DNA of 64,000 nucleotides from the NCBI RefSeq assembly GCF_023155095.1, contig NZ_JAKNDA010000005.1, forward strand, positions 207,315-271,314. Reading direction: 5' to 3'. The first letter of the stretch is position 1. The number at the start of each line of letters is the position of its first letter. The notes beneath the pieces are model-generated. The model ran no database searches. It had not been told where the DNA came from and was given only the letters and a program-made list of their open reading frames with translations. Source of the stretch: Idiomarina aminovorans (lineage in GTDB: Bacteria; Pseudomonadota; Gammaproteobacteria; Enterobacterales; Alteromonadaceae). A program made the position numbers and the translations under genes. Of this stretch, positions 38,891 through 48,638 are shown in pieces.

Positions 38891-39989
38891 ATGTTTGAGA
38901 CCAACGCAACCTACAACAACATAAAAGATATGCGTGAGCGGAGTGATTCGCTTAGGGGGTATCTTTGACTACGATGCCAAGTTAGAGCGTCTGGAAGAAG
39001 TGACTCGTGAAATGGAACAACCCGGTGTCTGGGATGATCCACCACGAGCACAAGCCTTAGGTAAAGAACGTTCGGCACTGGAACAAGTGCTCCAGACCCT
39101 GGATAAACTACAGCAGGGCTTGGATGATGTTGAAGGCTTAGTGGATTTAGCGGTAGAAGCGGAAGATGAAGATACCTTCAACGAGGCTCAGGATGAATTG
39201 TCTGGCTTATTAAAACAGTTGGAAACCCTGGAGTTCCGTCGTATGTTTTCTAAAGAAAACGATTCGGCTGACTGCTACTTGGATATTCAGTCTGGTTCCG
39301 GCGGTACTGAGGCTCAGGACTGGGCTAATATCTTGTTGCGTATGTATTTGCGTTGGGCCGAGGCGCATGACTTTAAGGCCGAAATCACCGAGCTTTCCGA
39401 AGGTGATGTGGCCGGAATAAAATCGGCAACCGTGCATATAATGGGCGAATACGCTTACGGCTGGTTGCGCACCGAAACCGGTGTGCATCGGTTAGTGCGT
39501 AAATCACCCTTTGATTCCGGTAATCGCCGCCATACGTCCTTTGCGTCGGTGTTTGTTTTTCCCGAAGTGGATGACGATATTGATATCGAGGTTGATCCGT
39601 CTGACTTGCGGGTTGATACCTACCGTGCGTCAGGTGCGGGTGGTCAGCACGTTAACCGGACCGACTCGGCTATTCGTATAACGCACGAACCATCCGGTAT
39701 TGTTGTTCAGTGCCAGAGTGATCGGTCGCAGCATAAAAACCGTGATTCAGCCATGAAGCAGTTGAAAGCAAAACTGTATGAAATGGAGATTCAGAAGCAG
39801 AACGAAGAGAAGCAAGCGCTGGAGGATTCAAAAGCCGATATCGGCTGGGGGAGTCAGATCCGCTCTTATGTTCTGGATGATTCGCGTATAAAAGATTTAC
39901 GTACGGGCATCGAAAACCGTAACACTCAGGTCGTTCTTGACGGCGGCCTGGACCCATTTATTGAGGCCAGCTTAAAAAGCGGGCTGTGA
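38891..39989 (+). CDS. prfB: Peptide chain release factor 2, expressed through programmed +1 frameshift
   Basis: RF2 reads UGA and UAA. The first 25 codons ([13 protein letters not shown]..., from ATG 38891) end at an in-frame TGA at 38966-38968. Reading resumes one base to the right ([12 protein letters not shown]...) to 39989, giving about 366 residues in all. The SPF stop-codon-reading tripeptide is in VRKSPFDSG and the catalytic GGQ in [14 protein letters not shown]. It is followed by lysS, the common arrangement. An upstream ATG at 38855 is in frame but lacks family support. Confidence 0.96.
38954..38969 (+). promoter_or_regulatory. prfB: prfB programmed +1 frameshift signal
   Basis: An internal Shine-Dalgarno sequence AGGGGG lies 3 bases before the slippery CTT-TGA-C. 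This is essentially the canonical RF2 signal: low RF2 lets the ribosome slip into the +1 frame at the UGA, so RF2 tunes its own level. Confidence 0.95.
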
Positions 39990-40025
39990 GTTTAATTTAA
40001 GTATCCCGACAGAGGAAAATCGATA

Positions 40026-41537
40026 ATGACTGATAAATCGCAAGCACCCGAAGTAGATGTAAACGAGCAGATCGCACAACGAAAGGCGAAACTGTCGGCG
40101 CTTCGCGATAAAGGTATCGCATTCCCGAACGATTTTCGTCGGGATTCGTTGGCGACCGACTTGCACGCTGAATTCGACAATGTCAGCAAAGAAGAGCTGG
40201 CAGAAAAGGGCATTCGCGCAAAGGTTGCTGGTCGCATGATGACCCGACGTATTATGGGTAAAGCCAGTTTCGCAACCATTCAGGATATGAGTGGAAAAAT
40301 TCAGGTGTACGTTGCCCGGGATAACTTACCGGAGGGTTACTACAACACCGAATTTAAGAAGTGGGACTTAGGCGACATTATTGGTGTCTCTGGTACCTTG
40401 TTTATCACCGGAACCGGAGAGTTGAGCGTTCAGGTTGACGACATCCGCCTATTGACCAAAGCGTTGCGTCCGCTACCCGATAAATTCCATGGTCTGGCTG
40501 ATCAGGAAACCCGCTATCGTCAGCGTTACCTGGACCTGATTACAAATGATGAATCCCGAAACACCTTCATGGTGCGCTCTAAAGTCATTGATTACATTCG
40601 TCGCTTTTTAAGCGAACGTCAGTTCCTGGAGGTTGAAACGCCGATGATGCAGGCCATTCCTGGTGGTGCAGCAGCGCGTCCATTCAGCACGCATCATAAT
40701 GCGCTGGATATGGAGCTGTTTTTGCGTATTGCACCAGAGCTATACCTGAAGCGTCTAGTGGTTGGCGGTTTTGAGAAAGTCTTTGAAATTAACCGTAACT
40801 TCCGTAACGAAGGCCTTTCAACCCGTCATAACCCGGAATTCACCATGCTGGAATTCTACTGGGGGTATGCCGATTATCATGACTTGATGGATTTAACCGA
40901 GCAAATGCTGCGTGGTGCGGCAGAGAGCGTATTAGGTTCAGCTCAGTTCACCAGTCAGGGCATTGATTACGACTTCGGTAAGCCGTTCGAGCGTATGACC
41001 GTACTGGAAGCTATTATCAAGTACATGCCGGAAGTGGCGGCGGAGCAACTTAATGACCTGAGTAGCGCAACGAAAATTGCCGAGCAGGTTGGAGTCAGTG
41101 TCAAATCATCCTGGGGCTTAGGCAAAATCCAAATTGAGATATTCGAGACTGTTGCTGAACACCGTTTGATTCAGCCAACCTTTATTACAGCGTATCCGGC
41201 AGAAGTCTCGCCACTGGCACGTCGTAACGACGACAATCCGTTTGTGACTGATCGCTTTGAGTTCTTTGCCGGCGGCCGTGAATTAGCCAATGGTTTCTCA
41301 GAGCTGAACGATGCCGAAGATCAGGCTGAACGTTTCCGCGAACAGGTTGAACAAAAAGAAGCGGGTGATGACGAAGCGATGTTCTACGATGAAGATTACG
41401 TGACCGCGCTTGAACACGGTATGCCACCTACAGCAGGCGAGGGTATTGGTATCGACCGCCTGGTTATGTTGCTAACCGATTCGGCTTCAATTCGTGATGT
41501 ATTATTGTTCCCGCATATGCGTCCAAAAGCTGATTAA
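40026..41537 (+). CDS. lysS: Lysine--tRNA ligase (class II)
   Basis: LysS charges tRNA-Lys. The 503-residue protein has an N-terminal OB anticodon-binding domain (residues ~65-150) and class II motifs: motif 1 around [21 protein letters not shown], motif 2 [26 protein letters not shown], and motif 3 [13 protein letters not shown] near the end. It begins behind AGAGGA and forms the usual pair with prfB. A strong terminator follows. Confidence 0.97.
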   Translation: MTDKSQAPEVDVNEQIAQRKAKLSALRDKGIAFPNDFRRDSLATDLHAEFDNVSKEELAEKGIRAKVAGRMMTRRIMGKASFATIQDMSGKIQVYVARDNLPEGYYNTEFKKWDLGDIIGVSGTLFITGTGELSVQVDDIRLLTKALRPLPDKFHGLADQETRYRQRYLDLITNDESRNTFMVRSKVIDYIRRFLSERQFLEVETPMMQAIPGGAAARPFSTHHNALDMELFLRIAPELYLKRLVVGGFEKVFEINRNFRNEGLSTRHNPEFTMLEFYWGYADYHDLMDLTEQMLRGAAESVLGSAQFTSQGIDYDFGKPFERMTVLEAIIKYMPEVAAEQLNDLSSATKIAEQVGVSVKSSWGLGKIQIEIFETVAEHRLIQPTFITAYPAEVSPLARRNDDNPFVTDRFEFFAGGRELANGFSELNDAEDQAERFREQVEQKEAGDDEAMFYDEDYVTALEHGMPPTAGEGIGIDRLVMLLTDSASIRDVLLFPHMRPKAD

Positions 41538-41560
41538 TTAGCCGGCTAAAAATCAGGTAG

Positions 41561-41613
41561 AAAACGCGTTAACGGCTATAGTCACTTTCTATCGTCAGTT
41601 AACGCGTTTTTTT
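41561..41613 (+). terminator. Rho-independent terminator after lysS
   Basis: AAAACGCGTTAAC and GTTAACGCGTTTT form a 13-bp perfect stem around a 24-nt loop, followed by a T-run. The loop is longer than usual but the stem is strong. Confidence 0.75.
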
Positions 41614-41643
41614 ATCAGCGCAGCGCCAAAAAGCGAGATTTCT

Positions 41644-42123
41644 ATGTACTATTCTGAGTTTTCGACACCGTTAGGAAAAATGTACGCGATAGCAGATAAT
41701 CAGTACCTTATTGGCTTGTACTATTCGGGGCAAAAGCATTGTCCTGATATGAGCCTATTCGAGCGCAACCCGAAAAACGACGTGCTGCAGGCTGTTACTC
41801 ACCAAATTCAGGCGTATTTCAGCAACTCAAATTATTACTTCGACTTACCACTGTGGCCTCAGGTAACTGATTTTCAGAAACGCGTATTATCGGTGCTACA
41901 ACGAATTCCGGTCGGTACAACGTTGAGTTATCAGCAGGTAGCTGATGAACTGGAACAACCTGAAGCAACGCGTGCTGTGGCCAGTGCAATTGCGAAAAAT
42001 CCACTGATTATTGTCATTCCGTGCCATCGGGTTATTGGTCAGGATGGTTCCTTACGAGGGTTTGCGGCCGGGCTGGAACGTAAGCAGGAGTTATTAGATT
42101 TAGAGCGCAGTGTTGTTGCGTAA
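41644..42123 (+). CDS. ogt: Methylated-DNA--protein-cysteine methyltransferase (Ogt-type)
   Basis: This enzyme removes alkyl groups from O6-alkylguanine in DNA onto its own cysteine. The 159-residue protein has the winged-helix part (RVLSVLQRIPVGTTLSYQQVADEL) and the active site IPCHRVIGQDGSLRGFAAG with the acceptor Cys near residue 127. It has no Ada N-terminal domain, so it is a repair enzyme, not the Ada regulator. It stands alone between two terminators. Confidence 0.92.
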   Translation: MYYSEFSTPLGKMYAIADNQYLIGLYYSGQKHCPDMSLFERNPKNDVLQAVTHQIQAYFSNSNYYFDLPLWPQVTDFQKRVLSVLQRIPVGTTLSYQQVADELEQPEATRAVASAIAKNPLIIVIPCHRVIGQDGSLRGFAAGLERKQELLDLERSVVA

Positions 42124-42130
42124 AACAAAA

Positions 42131-42154
42131 AACCCAGCTGCTCAGCCGGGTTTC
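42131..42154. terminator. Bidirectional terminator between ogt and the FKBP gene
   Basis: AACCCAGCTG and CAGCCGGGTT form a stem with one mismatch. A-rich sequence before and TTTCTC after make it usable from both sides by these convergent genes. Confidence 0.7.
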
Positions 42155-42181
42155 TCTTAACTTTCTACAACACATTCGGGC

Positions 42182-42673
42182 TTATTGATCGTTTTGTTCT
42201 TCGCCTTCAGTGTGAACGTGACCGTGTTCAAGCTCTTCCTCAGTCGCGTCGCGAACTTCGATAACTTCTACGTCAAAGTTCAGGTTAACACCCGCTAATG
42301 GGTGGTTACCATCGACAGTTACTTCGTCGTCTTTGACTTCAACGATAACAACTGACTGCTCACCTTGATCCGTGCTGGCGCGGAATTGCATGCCTGGCTG
42401 TACTTCGTTTTCACCGAATAGGTTACGTGGTACAGTCTGGATTAAGCCGTCATGACGTTCGCCATAAGCTTCTTCTGGTTTAACTTCTGCAGTGAAGTTA
42501 TCGCCGACAGTTTTGCCTTCCAGTGCATTTTCCAGACCAGGAATCAGCATGCCACGACCGTGGATGAAGTTCAGTGGGCTGCCATCTTTAGACTCGTCCA
42601 GGGTCTGGCCATCTTCCGTTTTAACGGCATAGTTAATAGCCACGACTTTGTTTTGTGCAATGGTTTCGCTCAT
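42182..42673 (-). CDS. FKBP-type peptidyl-prolyl isomerase, SlyD-like
   Basis: This 163-residue protein of the SlyD/FkpB group has the FKBP start (VVAINYAVKTEDGQTLDES), the active-site flap LNFIHGRGMLIPGLENALEG, the insert-in-flap chaperone region, and GNHPLAGVNLNFDVEVIEVRDAT at the end of the fold. The C-terminus is short and has only a few histidines, so it lacks the long metal-binding tail of E. coli SlyD. It is 4 bp downstream of ygfZ on the same strand. Confidence 0.88.
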   Translation of the reverse strand: MSETIAQNKVVAINYAVKTEDGQTLDESKDGSPLNFIHGRGMLIPGLENALEGKTVGDNFTAEVKPEEAYGERHDGLIQTVPRNLFGENEVQPGMQFRASTDQGEQSVVIVEVKDDEVTVDGNHPLAGVNLNFDVEVIEVRDATEEELEHGHVHTEGEEQNDQ

Positions 42674-42677
42674 AAGT

Positions 42678-43571
42678 TTAACCTAATTGATAAGGCAGTG
42701 AGTGTATTTCCAGAAGACTTACGTCGTCATCCCGAACCCGAATAGCTGTGTCAGTGTCAATATCACTGGGTAAAACAGCTAATAAGTCCACTTGGGTGTC
42801 GGTGCGGTTCACTGCCATAATGACCGTACCTGCACGACGCCAGTTATCGCCAATGGCTTTCTCTAATTGCATACCTGGGGTAACTTGAGGCGTTACTTCA
42901 CCGGATAAACGAAAGAGTGCCCGCTTCTGTTTGCCCAAATACTTCATTCGGGCAATAGTCTCCTGGCCGATATAACATCCTTTGTCAAAACTGATTCCAT
43001 CCCACACCTGCAAATTCATCATTTGCGGGACAAACGCCTGGCTGTTTTCAGACGAAAGTTGTGGACGAACCCGTTCAATTTCCAACGCATCCCAGTAGGG
43101 CTGCGGATAATCCGTAGAAATTGGTTGCTGACTAAGTAATAGATATTGGTCGGGATGACTCCCAACCTGCATTACCCGGCCATCAAATTCTGATACTACG
43201 CTGGTCGCATTGCTGCCGAATACACCGGCAAGGTTCCAGTCGTCACTAACATTTTCAATGGTGACTTTACTAAAGACACCATATTTCTTTAATTGTGCCA
43301 AAGAGCCTTCAATGGCACTGTGATGCATGATCATAAAGACGGCATCGGCTGCGCGACAAAGCCAGAAGACACTAAAGGCTTTTCCGGTTTGGTCGCAATG
43401 TGCGCCATAGAGCCAATTATTCTGGTCGAGTTTGCGCAAATCACATGTCAGCTGACCCTGTAAAAAACTGTCAGCATCTTCGCCGGATACCGAAAGGATA
43501 CCATAATCCGTCAGTTGGACGGAAAGGCTATCTAAATTTGCGTCACTAAAATGCTGCGTTAACTCAACCAC
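42678..43571 (-). CDS. ygfZ: Folate-binding protein YgfZ
   Basis: YgfZ uses tetrahydrofolate and supports iron-sulfur enzymes such as MiaB. The 297-residue protein resembles the GcvT fold and has the signature KGCYIGQETIARMKYLG with the key cysteine near residue 225. The start is a GTG at 43571 behind AAGGAGT. It is divergent from sdhE, the same neighbourhood as in E. coli. Confidence 0.93.
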   Translation of the reverse strand: MVELTQHFSDANLDSLSVQLTDYGILSVSGEDADSFLQGQLTCDLRKLDQNNWLYGAHCDQTGKAFSVFWLCRAADAVFMIMHHSAIEGSLAQLKKYGVFSKVTIENVSDDWNLAGVFGSNATSVVSEFDGRVMQVGSHPDQYLLLSQQPISTDYPQPYWDALEIERVRPQLSSENSQAFVPQMMNLQVWDGISFDKGCYIGQETIARMKYLGKQKRALFRLSGEVTPQVTPGMQLEKAIGDNWRRAGTVIMAVNRTDTQVDLLAVLPSDIDTDTAIRVRDDDVSLLEIHSLPYQLG

Positions 43572-43651
43572 AATGACTCCTTATTAAATAACTTACGTGG
43601 TAATATTAGGGCACATTATCCAATTACAAGGGCAGTTGCTGCGGAGATTTT

Positions 43652-43924
43652 ATGTTGCCGTTAAAACAATCGGAAGAAGCACTAAAAGATAAGCGTCGTT
43701 TACGTTGGGCTTGCCGGCGTGGCATGTTGGAACTGGACGTTTTGTTTGAACCTTTTGTTGATCAGGCTTATGACGAGCTTAGTGAAGAGCAAAAAGCGGT
43801 ATTTCGTCGTCTGATTACCTGTGATGACCCGGATCTGTTCGCCTGGTTTATGGGTCATAAAAAATGCGAAGACGAAGAGCTTGCTGAAATGATTCGGTTT
43901 ATGTTGTTACGCGTTAAAGTGTAA
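43652..43924 (+). CDS. sdhE: FAD assembly factor SdhE
   Basis: SdhE promotes covalent attachment of FAD to succinate dehydrogenase. The 90-residue protein contains the functional RRGMLELDVLFEPF motif near residue 24. It is followed in the same reading frame by the YgfX-like gene, nine bases after its stop. Confidence 0.94.
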   Translation: MLPLKQSEEALKDKRRLRWACRRGMLELDVLFEPFVDQAYDELSEEQKAVFRRLITCDDPDLFAWFMGHKKCEDEELAEMIRFMLLRVKV

Positions 43925-43933
43925 AACGTCTCT

Positions 43934-44209
43934 GTGAACCCCGACAGTTATTTCATTTTGCAGCGGCCAATGGCAAAGCTGTCGGTGTCGGTCTGCGGGC
44001 ATTACTGGTGGTGGCAGGATCAATCTTGCCAATTGTTTAGTAAAGCACTGGTGGTTGGTCGTTTGTTGGTTTTATTACCGCTGACTTACAAAACAGAAAT
44101 GGGCAGACAAAAACGCCGATGGTTATGGATTTGGTGGTTTCAGTTGTCAACGGCGCAGCAGATAAAACTGCGGCGCCAGTTACAACAAATGGCCATATCT
44201 AACCTTTAG
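43934..44209 (+). CDS. YgfX-like protein lacking the usual membrane segments
   Basis: This 91-residue protein starts at GTG 43934. Its [12 protein letters not shown]...LLVLLPL...RRWLWIWWF pattern resembles the C-terminal half of YgfX (CptA), the partner encoded after sdhE in E. coli. YgfX normally has two N-terminal membrane helices. Here the in-frame sdhE stop lies just upstream, so no longer form can exist. The gene overlaps the end of convergent nadB by 11 bp. It may be a soluble short form or a decaying gene. Confidence 0.6.
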   Translation: MNPDSYFILQRPMAKLSVSVCGHYWWWQDQSCQLFSKALVVGRLLVLLPLTYKTEMGRQKRRWLWIWWFQLSTAQQIKLRRQLQQMAISNL

Positions 44210-45800
44210 GCTTGAGCACGGTTGGTCTGGCTTCTTCCAGAGTGTCAGGATAATCCAGAGTAAAATGTAAGCCTCGGCTTTCTTTGCGGGTCATAGCACT
44301 TCTTACAATCAGTTCCGCTACCTGAACCAGGTTGCGTAACTCCAGTAAGTTGTTGCTTACACGGAAGTTTGAGTAGTACTCGTGAATTTCACGTTGTAAC
44401 AATTCAATTCTGTGTAATGCCCGTTCCAGCCGTTTAGTGGTGCGAACTATGCCCACGTAATCCCACATAAACAGGCGTAGCTCATGCCAGTTATGTTGAA
44501 TAATGACTTCTTCATCAGAACTGCCCACCTGACTTTCATCCCAGCCGGGAATATGGCTTAAAATCTGCTGCTGAGGCCGTTTAGTTAAAATGTCTTTAGC
44601 TGCCGCACGGGCAAAGACTAAACATTCCAGCAGCGAGTTACTGGCCATGCGGTTAGCTCCGTGCAAGCCTGTACAGGCCACCTCTCCTACGGCATAGAGG
44701 TTGGGTAAATCGGTAGCGGCATTTATGTCGGTTTTGACACCGCCACAGGTGTAATGTGCAGCAGGAACTACCGGCATTGGCTGTGTGGAAATATCAATGC
44801 CAAATGATAGACATTTTTCCATAATGGTCGGGAAGTGTTGCTGAATAAAGGTTTTTGGTTTGTGAGAAATATCCAGGTACATGCAGTCGGCACCTAAACG
44901 TTTCATCTCATGGTCTATGGCCCGGGCAACGACATCCCGCGGCGCTAACTCAGCAGACTCGTGAAAATCGGGCATAAAGCGACTGCCGTCTGGACGTTTC
45001 AGTAAAGCGCCTTCCCCACGTAACGCTTCACTGAGCAAAAAGCTTCGGGCGTTAGGGTGAAACAAACAGGTGGGGTGAAATTGGTTAAATTCCATATTGG
45101 CAACACTGCAGCCAGCGCGCCAGGCCATAGCAATACCGTCGCCACTGGCAATATCCGGGTTACTGGTGTACTGGTAAACTTTACTGGCGCCACCTGTCGC
45201 TAATACTACGGAGCCTGCGGCAACGGTTTCAACTTGTTCTTTCTGGCGGTTCCAGATATAAGCACCGTAACACCCACTGGATTTGCCAACGCGTGAACCG
45301 GTTATCAAGTCTACCGCATTGTAACGTTCAAGTACTTGAATGTTGGGGTGTTCCATCGCTTTTTTCTGCAATGTGGTTTGTACTGCTTTGCCGGTAGCGT
45401 CAGCCGCGTGTAAAATTCGCCGGTGACTATGACCACCCTCACGGTTTAGATGATACGCAGGATTGTCATCTTTTGATGGTACTTGATCAAAACCAACACC
45501 GGCGTCAATCAACCATTGTAGACTTTCCCGGGCGTTTTCTGTGGTAAACTTGACCGCTTTGGGATCGCAAAGGCCTGCACCAGCAATCAGAGTATCTTCA
45601 ATATGACTTTCAATACTGTCATCTTCGTCGAATACTGCGGCTATGCCGCCTTGTGCGTAAAACGTCGAACCTTCGGTGAGCGGCCCCTTGCTTAACACGA
45701 TGACTTTTAAGTCATCAGCTAACTGTAAAGCAGTGGTTAAACCGGCGGCTCCCGAACCAATAATCAGTACATCGCATTGATAATTTGTAATAGGTTCCAT
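44199..45800 (-). CDS. nadB: L-aspartate oxidase
   Basis: NadB oxidises aspartate to iminoaspartate, the first step of NAD synthesis. The 533-residue flavoprotein has the FAD-binding [15 protein letters not shown] near residue 18, [16 protein letters not shown] near 48, and [30 protein letters not shown] near 350. The ATG at 45800 is preferred to a TTG nine codons earlier. It is divergent from rpoE, as in E. coli and Vibrio. Confidence 0.95.
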   Translation of the reverse strand: MEPITNYQCDVLIIGSGAAGLTTALQLADDLKVIVLSKGPLTEGSTFYAQGGIAAVFDEDDSIESHIEDTLIAGAGLCDPKAVKFTTENARESLQWLIDAGVGFDQVPSKDDNPAYHLNREGGHSHRRILHAADATGKAVQTTLQKKAMEHPNIQVLERYNAVDLITGSRVGKSSGCYGAYIWNRQKEQVETVAAGSVVLATGGASKVYQYTSNPDIASGDGIAMAWRAGCSVANMEFNQFHPTCLFHPNARSFLLSEALRGEGALLKRPDGSRFMPDFHESAELAPRDVVARAIDHEMKRLGADCMYLDISHKPKTFIQQHFPTIMEKCLSFGIDISTQPMPVVPAAHYTCGGVKTDINAATDLPNLYAVGEVACTGLHGANRMASNSLLECLVFARAAAKDILTKRPQQQILSHIPGWDESQVGSSDEEVIIQHNWHELRLFMWDYVGIVRTTKRLERALHRIELLQREIHEYYSNFRVSNNLLELRNLVQVAELIVRSAMTRKESRGLHFTLDYPDTLEEARPTVLKPKG

Positions 45801-45853
45801 AAAGTACTCAATGTGAATTTTGGACAATTTTACGCATTTGGCGATATTTTTGC

Positions 45854-45880
45854 GAACTTTTTACACGCGGCTTTGTCACA
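45854..45880 (+). promoter_or_regulatory. Predicted sigma-E-dependent promoter of rpoE
   Basis: GAACTT (45854-45859) and TCACA (45876-45880), 16 bp apart, agree with the sigma E consensus (GAACTT and TCTGA/TCAAA). This would give the known positive self-regulation of rpoE. The -10 match is only partial. Confidence 0.55.
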
Positions 45881-45945
45881 GTCAGTAACAATCAGGACGG
45901 GCCGCCAGTTCCAGCAGTTCCTGGGTTAAGGGAGAACAGGCTCGG

Positions 45946-46524
45946 ATGAGCGAACAGGTGAGTGACCAGCAGTTGGTCGAGAGAGTACAACAAGGTGATA
46001 ACCGGGCTTTTGATCTACTGGTAAAAAAGTATCAGCATAAAGTCATGAGTTTGATATCGCGTTATATCAAACAACAGGGTGACGTGCCGGATGTTGCACA
46101 GGAAGCTTTTGTCAAAGCGTATCGAGCGTTACCGAATTTTCGTGGTGATAGTGCCTTCTATACCTGGTTGTACCGAATTGCAGTGAATACCGCGAAAAAC
46201 CATTTGGTTTCGCAAGGCAGAAAGCCGCCCGCATCCGACATCGATGCTGAAGACGCAGAGTTTTACGAAGGAGCAGGGGCACTCAGAGATAGTGCTTCTC
46301 CGGAACGACAAATGCTGTCTGATGAAATCAGAGATGTGGTACTGAAAACAATTGATGACTTGCCTGAAGATTTACGCCGGGCAATTACGTTAAGGGAAAT
46401 TGAGGGTCTCGGTTACGAGGAAATTGCGCTGGAAATGGATTGTCCTATAGGGACTGTCCGCTCTCGCATCTTTCGCGCCCGGGAAGCAATAGATAATCAA
46501 CTCCGACCGTTGCTGGAACGGTAA
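45946..46524 (+). CDS. rpoE: RNA polymerase sigma factor RpoE (sigma E)
   Basis: Sigma E directs the envelope-stress regulon. The 192-residue ECF sigma factor has region 2 (DLLVKKYQHKVMSLISRYI, DVAQEAFVKAYRALPNF) and region 4 (DDLPEDLRRAITLREIEGLGYEEIALEMDCPIGTVRSRIFRAREAI). It is the first gene of the four-gene regulatory operon, preceded by a likely self-controlled promoter. Confidence 0.97.
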   Translation: MSEQVSDQQLVERVQQGDNRAFDLLVKKYQHKVMSLISRYIKQQGDVPDVAQEAFVKAYRALPNFRGDSAFYTWLYRIAVNTAKNHLVSQGRKPPASDIDAEDAEFYEGAGALRDSASPERQMLSDEIRDVVLKTIDDLPEDLRRAITLREIEGLGYEEIALEMDCPIGTVRSRIFRAREAIDNQLRPLLER

Positions 46525-46541
46525 ACTAAAGAGGGGCATCT

Positions 46542-47123
46542 ATGTCTCGGAACAAGTCAGAATCGACATCTGCGCTATTTGATGATCAATCCATTAATGC
46601 TGATGAAATTGAACAGCTATTAGGTGATGAGCAAGCTATGCAGGAATGGCACCGTTATAGTGTTATTCGTGCGGCAATAAAAGGAGACTTAAATACCGAT
46701 ATCAGTATGGATATTAGTGAACAAGTCCGTGCTAGTGTCAGTCAAGAGTCAAATAAGGTTGTAAAACCAGGGTTTGGCCGCTCTAAGAGTCAGAACAAAG
46801 CCGCTTCGCGTTGGTTGCAGCCTGTTGCTAAAGTTGCTGTTGCGGCCAGTGTCGCCGTTGTTGCGGTAATGACGGTACAAACGTATCAGCAACCAGTAAC
46901 TGCTGAGGGCGGTAGCGCAGAACCTGCATTGCTGACCAATCCCATTGGTGGTGGCCGTGAACCGGTAAGCCTGAATCGGGTTGAGCCTATGTCGCAAATC
47001 AATGATCAGCAGCGACGCCGGCAGGTTCAGTCTTATTTGATCGATCATCAGCAGCAACTCATGTTGCAACAAAAAGCAGAAAAAGATGAGCAACCAGAGC
47101 AGGAGCTCAATAAAGGTAATTAA
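46542..47123 (+). CDS. rseA: Anti-sigma-E factor RseA
   Basis: RseA holds sigma E at the inner membrane until DegS and RseP cut it. The 193-residue protein has the N-terminal sigma-binding domain (residues 1-75, EQLLGDEQAMQEWHRYSVIR) and a membrane segment near 88-108 (VAKVAVAASVAVVAVMTV). A periplasmic tail rich in Gln follows. The position between rpoE and rseB settles the call. Confidence 0.94.
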   Translation: MSRNKSESTSALFDDQSINADEIEQLLGDEQAMQEWHRYSVIRAAIKGDLNTDISMDISEQVRASVSQESNKVVKPGFGRSKSQNKAASRWLQPVAKVAVAASVAVVAVMTVQTYQQPVTAEGGSAEPALLTNPIGGGREPVSLNRVEPMSQINDQQRRRQVQSYLIDHQQQLMLQQKAEKDEQPEQELNKGN

Positions 47124-47127
47124 GACT

Positions 47128-48093
47128 ATGATAACTCGGTTGTATCGGTCGATTTTATGCAGCGCTATTTTATTAGCCGGCACCTTTACGGTCAGCGCTC
47201 AGCAGACTAGCGAACAGGCGGAAAGTGGTGCAGACTGGTTCAATCGCATGGCAGAAGCCTTAACTGAACTGAACTTTGAATCTTCTTTAGTGCACGTACA
47301 CGGCGACCAGATTGAACCTTATCAATGGTTGCAGGGAAATGACCCGCAGGCGGGCAGCACCGAATTACTCATTCAAATGAACGGCCCTGATTTTCGCATA
47401 TTAAGAATTGATGATCGGGTGGCTCACTTTCATACCTCAGCAAACAACTACGCATTAAAGTCCAACACTATAACGACTATTTTTCCGACCGCTTTTGCCG
47501 AGCCTTTTGAGCGCCTGAGTCACAGTTATCAAGTTACTGTTGGCGGTGGTGCCAGAGTATTAGGACGTAATGCTCAGAATATTCGTATTTTGAGCAAAGA
47601 CAACCAACGCTACAGTTATGCGTTGTGGGTTGATCGTAAGCATGGCATGCCGTTAAAAATGATCATGTTGAACCAATCTGGTGATATCGTAGAACAGGTT
47701 CAATTGACCAGTTTATCGGTTCGCGACTCTGCTCCTGAAATAACGAAGGAAATTAAAAGTATTGAAATGCCGCCTTTGTTGGAAGATCTTAGGATAAAAA
47801 CGGCAACGAATTACCGCATTGAACCGCGGTGGGCACCGCAAGGTTTTAAGTTGTTGAGTCAGCAAAGTCATACACTGGTTGTTGATTCGACACCGGTTGA
47901 TCACTACTTGTTTTCTGATGGTTTGGCAGAGTATTCGGTTTATGTCGCTGAATTGACTGCAGCTATGGAAACCGATCTCGCGTTGTCTTCTTCGCAAACT
48001 CTGTTTTCAAAACCGTATAATAATTTTTTGGTGACCGTAGTGGGTCAGGTGCCTTTATCTATGGCTCAGCGAATAGCAGAAGAAGTTAAATAA
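47128..48093 (+). CDS. rseB: Sigma-E regulatory protein RseB
   Basis: RseB is a periplasmic sensor of lipopolysaccharide that shields RseA from DegS. The 321-residue protein has a signal peptide ending VSAQ, a LolA-like N-terminal domain with NFESSLVHVHGDQIEPYQWL, and a smaller C-terminal domain (RWAPQGFKLLSQ...). ATG 47128 is chosen; the upstream frame from 47086 overlaps rseA. Its last base is the first base of rseC. Confidence 0.93.
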   Translation: MITRLYRSILCSAILLAGTFTVSAQQTSEQAESGADWFNRMAEALTELNFESSLVHVHGDQIEPYQWLQGNDPQAGSTELLIQMNGPDFRILRIDDRVAHFHTSANNYALKSNTITTIFPTAFAEPFERLSHSYQVTVGGGARVLGRNAQNIRILSKDNQRYSYALWVDRKHGMPLKMIMLNQSGDIVEQVQLTSLSVRDSAPEITKEIKSIEMPPLLEDLRIKTATNYRIEPRWAPQGFKLLSQQSHTLVVDSTPVDHYLFSDGLAEYSVYVAELTAAMETDLALSSSQTLFSKPYNNFLVTVVGQVPLSMAQRIAEEVK

Positions 48094-48554
48094 TGAAAGA
48101 AATAGCAGAAGTGACAGCGGTTGATGGCAACCGCGTTACGGTAACCACTCAATTAAAGACCGCTTGCTCAGGATGCGCGCAGATATCCAACTGCGGTGCT
48201 GGTATTTTAAGTAAATTGTTTGCTGACAGAAATGCCGATTTTACCGTGGTGACAGAGCAGAACTTTAACCCGGGCGATCAGGTGCAATTAGACGTTCCTG
48301 AAACTGCCGTAACCCGTTTTGCGCTATTGCTTTATGGTTTACCCATACTGACTTTGCTACTTATGGCGGTACTACTGGAAAATACCGGTATTTTATCCGA
48401 AGGTGTTGTTATTTTACTGTCCTTTTCCGGCTTTACTTTTACCTTCTGGGGGTTAAAACGCTGGTTTCGCAAACGCGACATTCAGGTCAACGCAATGGTG
48501 AAACTTGAAATGGTAGCGCCCGGGGGCAGCACTCAACCCCCTGAACTGTCATAA
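48093..48554 (+). CDS. rseC: Sigma-E factor regulatory protein RseC
   Basis: This 153-residue inner-membrane protein has the N-terminal cysteine cluster CSGCAQISNCGAG (residues 25-37) that defines the RseC/MucC family, and two membrane segments near 72-92 and 98-118. The start overlaps the rseB stop, so translation is coupled. Its exact role is unsettled; it is linked to SoxR reduction and envelope stress. Confidence 0.92.
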   Translation: MKEIAEVTAVDGNRVTVTTQLKTACSGCAQISNCGAGILSKLFADRNADFTVVTEQNFNPGDQVQLDVPETAVTRFALLLYGLPILTLLLMAVLLENTGILSEGVVILLSFSGFTFTFWGLKRWFRKRDIQVNAMVKLEMVAPGGSTQPPELS

Positions 48555-48638
48555 AGTCCTTTGTTCTTGTCGCCAACATGAGTATGATCGGGACTCATTT
48601 TTTAAGTGTCAGAATTTAGTTTTACAGAGGTATCATCA

